DNA of 8,683 bases from Rhodoferax sp. UBA4409 (GTDB taxonomy: Bacteria; Pseudomonadota; Gammaproteobacteria; Burkholderiales; Burkholderiaceae_C), in the NCBI GenBank assembly GCA_002390825.1, contig DGQR01000255.1, positions 1-8,683 of the forward strand, given 5' to 3'. This document shows positions 1 to 4,572 of this stretch, one piece after another. The notes beneath the pieces were generated by a model. It worked only from the letters and a program-made list of their open reading frames with translations. It ran no database searches and was not told the origin of the DNA. Made by a program: the position numbers and the translations under genes. How positions within the stretch are numbered: the first letter of the stretch is position 1; each line of letters opens with the position of its first letter.

Positions 1-1
1 G

Positions 2-1390
2 GGTGACCGCAAGATTGCCGTGTACGACTTGGGTGGCGGCACCTTTGACGTGTCCATCATCGAAATCGCTGACGTCGATGGCGAAAAGCAGTTTGAAGTG
101 TTGTCCACCAACGGCGACACTTTCTTGGGCGGTGAAGACTTTGACCAACGCGTGATCGACTTCATCATCACCGAGTTCAAGAAAGAACAAGGCGTCGACC
201 TGTCCAAGGACGTGCTGGCCCTGCAACGCTTGAAGGAAGCTGCTGAAAAGGCCAAGATCGAACTGTCCAGCAGCTCGCAAACCGACATCAACCTGCCCTA
301 CATCACTGCAGACGCGTCGGGCCCCAAGCACTTGAACATCAAGTTGACCCGCGCCAAGTTGGAGTCGCTGGTGGATGAGTTGATCGAGCGCACCATTGCG
401 CCTATCCGCACCGCCCTGAAAGATGCCGGTGTGTCGGCCTCCGACATCCACGACGTGATCCTGGTTGGCGGTATGACCCGCATGCCCAAGGTGCAAGAGA
501 AGGTCAAGGAATTGTTCGGCAAAGAGCCACGCAAGGACGTGAACCCTGACGAAGCCGTGGCCGTGGGCGCTGCTATTCAAGGCCAGGTGTTGTCGGGCGA
601 CCGCAAAGACGTGCTGCTGTTGGATGTGACCCCCCTGTCCCTGGGTATCGAAACCCTGGGTGGCGTCATGACCAAGATGATCACCAAGAACACCACCATC
701 CCAACCAAGTTTGCGCAGACCTTCTCGACCGCAGAAGATAACCAGCCTGCCGTGACTATCAAGGTGTTCCAGGGTGAGCGCGAAATCGCGGCTGTGAACA
801 AGATGCTGGGCGAATTCAACCTCGAAGGCATCCCACCAGCAGCGCGCGGCACACCCCAGATCGAAGTGTCTTTTGACATTGACGCCAACGGCATCTTGCA
901 CGTGGGCGCCAAAGACAAGGGCACCGGCAAGGAAAACAAGATCACCATCAAGGCCAACTCCGGCTTGTCGGAAGACGAAATCCAGCAAATGGTGAAAGAC
1001 GCCGAGCTGAATGCCGCTGACGACAAAAAGAAGCTGGAACTGGTGCAGGCCCGTAACGAAGCCGAAGCCAACGCCCACAGCGTCAAGAAGAGCCTGACCG
1101 AGTACGGCGATAAGCTGGACGCTGGCGAGAAGGAAAAGATCGAAGCAGCCATCAAGGACGTGGAAGATAGCCTGAAGTCTGACGACAAAGACGCGATCAA
1201 GGCCAAGAGCGAAGCCCTGATGGCCGCCAGCCAGAAGCTGGGCGAGAAGATGTACGCCGACATGCAAGCCAAGCAAGCCGCTGAAGGCGGTGAGCAGCCT
1301 GCTGGTGCAGAGCAAAGCGCACAGGGCTCCAAGCCAGCGGACGATGACAACATCGTGGACGCTGAAGTCAAAGAAGTCAAAAAAGGCTAA
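2..1390 (+). CDS. dnaK: Chaperone protein DnaK (Hsp70), 3' part; start lies outside the window
   Basis: This is the ATP-dependent cytosolic Hsp70 that binds exposed hydrophobic peptides and works with DnaJ and GrpE. The reading frame is open from base 2, so the first visible ATG or GTG codons are internal. The 462 visible residues correspond to about residue 186 onward of E. coli DnaK, and the match needs no gap up to the interdomain linker. Visible in order: the nucleotide-binding loop VYDLGGGTFDVS (residues 7-18), NGDTFLGGEDFD, the ILVGGMTRMPKVQ segment, the linker VLLLD (204-208) leading into TPLSLGIETLGG at the start of the substrate-binding domain, then a Lys/Glu-rich helical lid. The tail is Ala/Gln/Gly-rich and ends in DDDNIVDAEVKEVKKG, the expected acidic DnaK C-terminus. 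An intrinsic terminator follows and dnaJ comes next. grpE is probably upstream but cannot be seen. Identification is certain; only the 5' part is missing. Confidence 0.99.
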   Translation, partial: GDRKIAVYDLGGGTFDVSIIEIADVDGEKQFEVLSTNGDTFLGGEDFDQRVIDFIITEFKKEQGVDLSKDVLALQRLKEAAEKAKIELSSSSQTDINLPYITADASGPKHLNIKLTRAKLESLVDELIERTIAPIRTALKDAGVSASDIHDVILVGGMTRMPKVQEKVKELFGKEPRKDVNPDEAVAVGAAIQGQVLSGDRKDVLLLDVTPLSLGIETLGGVMTKMITKNTTIPTKFAQTFSTAEDNQPAVTIKVFQGEREIAAVNKMLGEFNLEGIPPAARGTPQIEVSFDIDANGILHVGAKDKGTGKENKITIKANSGLSEDEIQQMVKDAELNAADDKKKLELVQARNEAEANAHSVKKSLTEYGDKLDAGEKEKIEAAIKDVEDSLKSDDKDAIKAKSEALMAASQKLGEKMYADMQAKQAAEGGEQPAGAEQSAQGSKPADDDNIVDAEVKEVKKG

Positions 1391-1417
1391 GCTGGCACAC
1401 TAGCGCAGCACAAAGAT

Positions 1418-1457
1418 GCCGCGTTGAACGCCACTTGGGGTTCAACGCGGCTTTTCT
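1418..1457 (+). terminator. Intrinsic terminator or attenuator between dnaK and dnaJ
   Basis: A perfect 12-bp stem (GCCGCGTTGAAC at 1418-1429, GTTCAACGCGGC at 1440-1451) encloses a 10-base loop and runs straight into TTTTCTGTT. The T-run is only four bases before a C, so termination may be partial. Only 24 bases separate it from the dnaJ start, too few for an independent promoter downstream of the hairpin. dnaJ probably depends on read-through from dnaK, or on a promoter overlapping the hairpin that I could not find. The hairpin could also protect the 3' end of dnaK mRNA. Confidence 0.85.
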
Positions 1458-1481
1458 GTTGTTTACAGGCAAAAGAGACAC

Positions 1482-2612
1482 ATGGCCAAACGCGACTATT
1501 ACGAAGTTCTGGGCGTCAGCAAGACCGCTACGGAAGAAGAGATCAAAAAGGCCTATCGCAAATTGGCGATGAAGCACCACCCTGACCGCAATCAGGGTGA
1601 TGCCGCCAAAGCAGCGGAAGAAAAGTTCAAAGAAGGCAAAGAAGCCTACGAGATGCTTTCCGATGCCCAGAAGCGTGCGGCCTATGACCAGTACGGTCAC
1701 GCTGGCGTGGACCCCAACCGGGGTGGCGGCGGTGGCGAGGGCTATGGAGGCTTTGCCGAAGCTTTCGGCGATATCTTTGGCGACATGTTCGGCCAGCAGC
1801 GCGGCGGTGCTCGCGGCGGACGCCAGGTCTACCGTGGCAGCGATTTGAGCTACGCCATGGAAGTCACCCTGGAAGAAGCGGCACGCGGCAAAGACGCGCA
1901 GATCCGCATCCCCAGCTGGGACAACTGCGACACCTGCAAAGGCAGCGGCGCCAAACCAGGTACCCAAGTCAAAACCTGCGGCACCTGTAATGGCGCGGGT
2001 ACGGTGCAGATGCGCCAAGGCTTTTTCAGCGTCCAGCAGACCTGCCCCACCTGCCGCGGCAATGGCAAGGTCATCCCAGACCCCTGCAATGCCTGTAGCG
2101 GCCAAGGCAAGATCAAGCGCCAGAAAACCTTGGAAGTCAAAATCCCGGCGGGTATCGACGGCGGCATGCGCATCCGCAGCGCCGGCAACGGCGAGCCCGG
2201 CACCAATGGCGGCCCACCCGGCGACCTGTACATCGAAATTCGGCTCAAGAAGCACGACATCTTTGAGCGCGATGGCGATGACATCCATTGCTCGGTACCC
2301 ATCAGCTTCATCACTGCGGCACTGGGTGGCGAGATCGATGTGCCTACGCTGGCTGGCAAAGCGGCGATCGACATTCCTGAAGGTACCCAGACCGGTAAGC
2401 AGTTCCGTCTGCGCGGCAAGGGCATCAAGGGCGTGCGCTCCAGCTACCCCGGTGACTTGTATTGCCACATCACGGTGGAAACACCGGTCAAGCTCACCGA
2501 GCACCAGCGCAAGTTGCTCAAGGAGCTGGATGAGTCGTTCAAAAAAGGCGGTAGCAAGCACTCGCCGACAGGCGACAGTTGGACAGATCGCCTGAAGAGC
2601 TTCTTTAGCTGA
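1482..2612 (+). CDS. dnaJ: Chaperone protein DnaJ (type I Hsp40)
   Basis: This J-domain co-chaperone delivers unfolded substrates to DnaK and stimulates its ATPase. At 376 residues it has the same length as E. coli DnaJ. The J-domain occupies about residues 1-70 and carries the essential HPD tripeptide at 33-35. A Gly/Phe-rich segment (about 77-115) includes GGGGGEGYGGF and repeated GDIFGDMFG units. The zinc-binding domain holds all four CxxCxGxG repeats, with cysteines at 149/152, 166/169, 188/191 and 202/205, so both zinc sites are intact. The C-terminal peptide-binding domains follow, with GDLYIEI and PGDLYCHITVE signatures. The ATG at 1482 gives the canonical MAKRDYYEVLGV start; the ribosome-binding site is weak (AGAG at 1474-1477). 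It lies 91 bases after dnaK, behind a terminator, and is itself followed by a strong terminator. No truncation or missing key residue is seen. Confidence 0.99.
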   Translation: MAKRDYYEVLGVSKTATEEEIKKAYRKLAMKHHPDRNQGDAAKAAEEKFKEGKEAYEMLSDAQKRAAYDQYGHAGVDPNRGGGGGEGYGGFAEAFGDIFGDMFGQQRGGARGGRQVYRGSDLSYAMEVTLEEAARGKDAQIRIPSWDNCDTCKGSGAKPGTQVKTCGTCNGAGTVQMRQGFFSVQQTCPTCRGNGKVIPDPCNACSGQGKIKRQKTLEVKIPAGIDGGMRIRSAGNGEPGTNGGPPGDLYIEIRLKKHDIFERDGDDIHCSVPISFITAALGGEIDVPTLAGKAAIDIPEGTQTGKQFRLRGKGIKGVRSSYPGDLYCHITVETPVKLTEHQRKLLKELDESFKKGGSKHSPTGDSWTDRLKSFFS

Positions 2613-2648
2613 TCGGCCATGCCCTCAGGGGCTGCCACCGGCCCGACC

Positions 2649-2686
2649 AAGCCGCCACGATCGCCCCGCGATCCGGCGGCTTTTTT
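2649..2686 (+). terminator. Intrinsic terminator after dnaJ
   Basis: The outer arms AAGCCGCC (2649-2656) and GGCGGCTT (2675-2682) pair perfectly. A nested GATCG/CGATC stem lies inside them around a CCCCG loop, with small bulges between the two stems. Six Ts (2681-2686) follow at once. This is a strong rho-independent terminator closing the dnaK-dnaJ unit. It also argues against extending trhO upstream to the in-frame ATG at 2619, which would make the hairpin coding. Confidence 0.9.
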
Positions 2687-2707
2687 ACGCATGTTGGCGC
2701 CATGCCG

Positions 2708-2750
2708 GCCCAGCCGCAGCCTGCCTAACCGCCGACAACAGCGGCTGGGC
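2708..2750. repeat. Inverted repeat in the trhO promoter region
   Basis: GCCCAGCCGC (2708-2717) and GCGGCTGGGC (2741-2750) are a perfect 10-bp inverted repeat with a 23-base spacer. A second pairing, GCCTGCC (2719-2725) with GGCAGGC (2748-2754), is mutually exclusive with the first. The right arm lies between the proposed -35 and -10 boxes of trhO. It could be an operator, a DNA structure, or chance in GC-rich DNA. Confidence 0.45.
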
Positions 2751-2759
2751 AGGCACAAT
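2732..2759 (+). promoter_or_regulatory. Candidate sigma-70-type promoter of trhO, possibly leaderless
   Basis: A CCGACA box (2732-2737, four of six matches to TTGACA) and a CACAAT box (2754-2759, four of six to TATAAT) are 16 bases apart. A start site about seven bases after the -10 box falls on the A of the trhO ATG at 2766, which would give a leaderless mRNA. The start codon has only GGGGG directly before it, too close to act as a Shine-Dalgarno site. The preceding terminator makes a new promoter here necessary. The boxes themselves are weak. Confidence 0.4.
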
Positions 2760-2765
2760 CGGGGG

Positions 2766-3713
2766 ATGTCGAATCCTGTATATCTGACCGCTGCTTTTTA
2801 CAAGTTTGTTGAACTGCCCGACTACGCCGAGCGTAAGGCCCCTCTGCTGGCATTTTGCGAAAGTCGCCGGGTCAAAGGCATGATCTTGCTGGCCGAAGAA
2901 GGCATCAACAGCACGATTGCCGGCTTGCCGGATGATGTGCATGCGGTACTGGCCTATTTGCGTGCGGACCCTTTGCTGGCGGACTTGCAGCACAAAGAAT
3001 CTTTCTCGGAAAAAGCCCCCTTCTATCGCATGAAGGTGCGCCTGAAAAAAGAGATCGTGACCATGCAAGTGCCGGGCATCAGCCCCACCAAAATGGCGGG
3101 AACCTACGTCAAACCGCAAGACTGGAACGCCCTGATTTCCGACCCTGATGTGGTGGTTGTCGATACCCGCAACGACTACGAAGTGGAAATCGGCACCTTC
3201 GCCGGTGCCATCGACCCGCGCATCAAAAGTTTTGCCGAGTTGCCCGCGTGGGTCGCGCAAGCCCCGGTGTTGGCAGGATCGGGGAAAAAGCCCAAAGTCG
3301 CCATGTTCTGTACCGGTGGCATCCGGTGCGAAAAGTCGACGGCTTATATGCTTGAGCAAGGCTTTGATGAGGTCTACCACCTCGAAGGCGGCATTCTCAA
3401 ATACCTCGAAACGGTCCCCCCCGAACAAAGCCTGTGGCAAGGCGAATGCTTTGTCTTTGATGAACGGGTATCGGTAGGCCATGGCCTGAAACCGGGGAAT
3501 CACGGGCTGTGCCGTGCCTGCCGCCACCCCTTGGAGGCAGGTGCCACCGAGTCGCCGCTCTTTGAAGCGGGCGTGAGCTGCCCCCGCTGCCATGCGCACA
3601 CCAGCGATACCCAAAAAGCCAGCGCTCGCGAGCGCCAGCGGCAATGGGAGCTGGCCAAACAGCGCCAACAGGTGCACATAGGCGCGACCCTGCCCAAGCC
3701 CGAATCGCCCTGA
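2766..3713 (+). CDS. trhO: tRNA uridine(34) hydroxylase, rhodanese-domain protein (TrhO/YceA family)
   Basis: Members of this family use molecular oxygen to hydroxylate U34 in the anticodon of certain tRNAs (5-hydroxyuridine, the first step toward cmo5U-type wobble modification). The 315-residue product opens with the family's N-terminal domain (VYLTAAFYKFVELPDY, later GMILLAEEGINSTIAG and FYRMKVRLKKEIVTM). A rhodanese domain follows (about 130-235: VVVDTRNDYEVEIGTF, then MFCTGGIRCEKS with the active-site Cys182 and a second Cys188). The C-terminal part holds GECFVFDERVSVGHGL and a probable zinc-binding set CxxC...CxxC at 249/252/272/275. It is shorter than E. coli YceA (about 350 residues), mainly at the C-terminus. 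I chose ATG 2766 because the protein aligns from there and because the longer in-frame start at 2619 would cross the dnaJ terminator. The GST-like gene follows 20 bases later, probably in the same transcript. Confidence 0.93.
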   Translation: MSNPVYLTAAFYKFVELPDYAERKAPLLAFCESRRVKGMILLAEEGINSTIAGLPDDVHAVLAYLRADPLLADLQHKESFSEKAPFYRMKVRLKKEIVTMQVPGISPTKMAGTYVKPQDWNALISDPDVVVVDTRNDYEVEIGTFAGAIDPRIKSFAELPAWVAQAPVLAGSGKKPKVAMFCTGGIRCEKSTAYMLEQGFDEVYHLEGGILKYLETVPPEQSLWQGECFVFDERVSVGHGLKPGNHGLCRACRHPLEAGATESPLFEAGVSCPRCHAHTSDTQKASARERQRQWELAKQRQQVHIGATLPKPESP

Positions 3714-3733
3714 AAGACCCTGCTTTTTGCGCC

Positions 3734-4384
3734 ATGAGCCTCCCTATCCTGTACTCCTTCCGCCGGTGCCCCTATGCCATGCGCGCCCGCATGGCGATTG
3801 GGGCCAGTGGGACGCGGGTGCAATTGCGGGAAGTCGTGTTGCGCAGCAAACCGGTAGCCCTTTTAGAGGCGTCACCCAAAGGGACCGTTCCGGTTTTGGT
3901 GCTGCCGGATGGCCGTGTCATAGAACAAAGCTTGGACATCATGCAATGGGCGCTGCAACAGCACGACCCCATGGGCTGGCTGCCCACGTCAGGCAACGCG
4001 GAATCAGAAGCCCGGGCGCTGGTTCACCAGTGTGATGGGGAATTCAAACCGCATCTCGATCGCTACAAATACCCCAACCGGTACGACCTGCCTGACGGGC
4101 AAGCCAACCGCGCAGAGGGAGCCGCCTTTCTGAGAGCGCTTGACCACCGCTTGCAAGCGCAACCTTTCTTGCAGGGGCCGGCCTGGGGTTGGACTGATGC
4201 GGCGATTGCCCCGTTTGTCCGGCAGTTTGCCCACACCGACCCCACCTGGTTCGCGGCACAAGACTGGCAGGCCCTGGTGCACTGGCTGACCTCGTTTGAG
4301 GGGTCGGATTTCTTCAAGGTTTGCATGGCCGTTTTTCCGCCCTGGCAGCCAGGGGACCCTGCGGTTTTGTACCCCGCCGCCTGA
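3734..4384 (+). CDS. Glutathione S-transferase-like protein, cysteine type
   Basis: This is a 216-residue soluble protein with the two-domain glutathione S-transferase layout. The N-terminal thioredoxin-like domain (about 4-75) carries CPYAMRARM, with Cys12 where the catalytic residue is expected. Glutathione-binding features follow: Val52-Pro53 (the usual cis-proline) and EQS (64-66). A mainly helical C-terminal domain (about 85-205) includes WGWTDAAIAPFVRQFA, whose Asp155 matches the conserved helix-capping aspartate of the fold. A cysteine in CPYA resembles omega/glutaredoxin-2-like GSTs, which act as thiol-disulfide reductases or dehydroascorbate-type enzymes rather than classical conjugating enzymes; that activity is inferred. 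ATG 3734 was chosen because the fold starts there; in-frame upstream codons lie inside trhO. No good Shine-Dalgarno site is visible. The substrate is unknown. Close spacing to trhO suggests co-transcription and perhaps translational coupling. Confidence 0.85.
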   Translation: MSLPILYSFRRCPYAMRARMAIGASGTRVQLREVVLRSKPVALLEASPKGTVPVLVLPDGRVIEQSLDIMQWALQQHDPMGWLPTSGNAESEARALVHQCDGEFKPHLDRYKYPNRYDLPDGQANRAEGAAFLRALDHRLQAQPFLQGPAWGWTDAAIAPFVRQFAHTDPTWFAAQDWQALVHWLTSFEGSDFFKVCMAVFPPWQPGDPAVLYPAA

Positions 4385-4484
4385 GTGTTTTCCGCCTGAT
4401 GGCACGGGGTTACAACTCCTTACCAGAAACCCGCTGATCCCACGCACTCAGAGGGCCAAAGTGCCCATTACCCCCTGCAACAAG

Positions 4485-4500
4485 TCGCACGTCCGTGCGA
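4485..4500. promoter_or_regulatory. Short palindrome upstream of the DUF1631 gene, possible operator
   Basis: TCGCAC (4485-4490) and GTGCGA (4495-4500) are a perfect 6-bp inverted repeat around GTCC. It is centred about 43 bases upstream of the start site predicted from the TATAAA box at 4524. That is close to where class II activators bind at promoters with a weak -35 box, and no good -35 box is seen here. It could be chance. Confidence 0.35.
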
Positions 4501-4523
4501 TCATTCCGCCTTGGTTACAACCT

Positions 4524-4529
4524 TATAAA
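4524..4529 (+). promoter_or_regulatory. Candidate -10 box for the DUF1631 gene
   Basis: TATAAA (five of six matches to TATAAT) sits in a locally AT-rich patch within GC-rich DNA, in the gap after the GST-like gene. The predicted transcription start is near 4536, giving a leader of about 37 bases before ATG 4573. At 16-18 bases spacing there is no good -35 match, so either an activator is needed or this is not the promoter. Confidence 0.4.
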
Positions 4530-4558
4530 AGTGCATGCGGGCAAACTGCCAGCCCCGT

Positions 4559-4570
4559 GCCAACGTTGGC
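4559..4570. promoter_or_regulatory. Perfect 12-bp palindrome just before the DUF1631 start codon
   Basis: GCCAACGTTGGC is its own reverse complement and ends two bases before ATG 4573, where a Shine-Dalgarno sequence would normally lie (none is present). It may be a protein-binding site in DNA. A palindrome of this length is expected about twice by chance in a window of this size, so its position is the main reason to note it. Confidence 0.35.
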
Positions 4571-4572
4571 TC

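Noticed and set aside
577..1380. 267-codon open frame on the minus strand opposite dnaK
   Set aside because: It is Ser/Ala/Leu-rich and of low complexity, fully antisense to dnaK, with no motif.
1377..2561. 394-codon open frame on the minus strand opposite dnaJ
   Set aside because: It lies almost wholly antisense to an unmistakable dnaJ. Its product is Ala/Val/Leu-rich with no recognisable domain, as expected from the mirror frame of GC-biased codons.
2619..2765. N-terminal extension of trhO by 49 codons from ATG 2619
   Set aside because: It would be encoded by the dnaJ terminator hairpin and T-run and is Pro/Arg-rich without family resemblance. The conserved protein begins at ATG 2766.
2685..3677. 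330-codon open frame on the minus strand opposite trhO
   Set aside because: It mirrors a gene with clear family motifs and has no domain, start context or promoter of its own.
4381..4451. CTGAGTG...CACTCAG inverted repeat after the GST-like gene, as a terminator
   Set aside because: The stem is only 7 bp with a 57-base loop and no T-run follows, so it is likely chance. No convincing terminator for the GST-like gene was found.
4495..4572. N-terminal extension of the DUF1631 protein from GTG 4495
   Set aside because: It would put the start upstream of the TATAAA box and make that box coding. ATG 4573 is simpler, though not proven.
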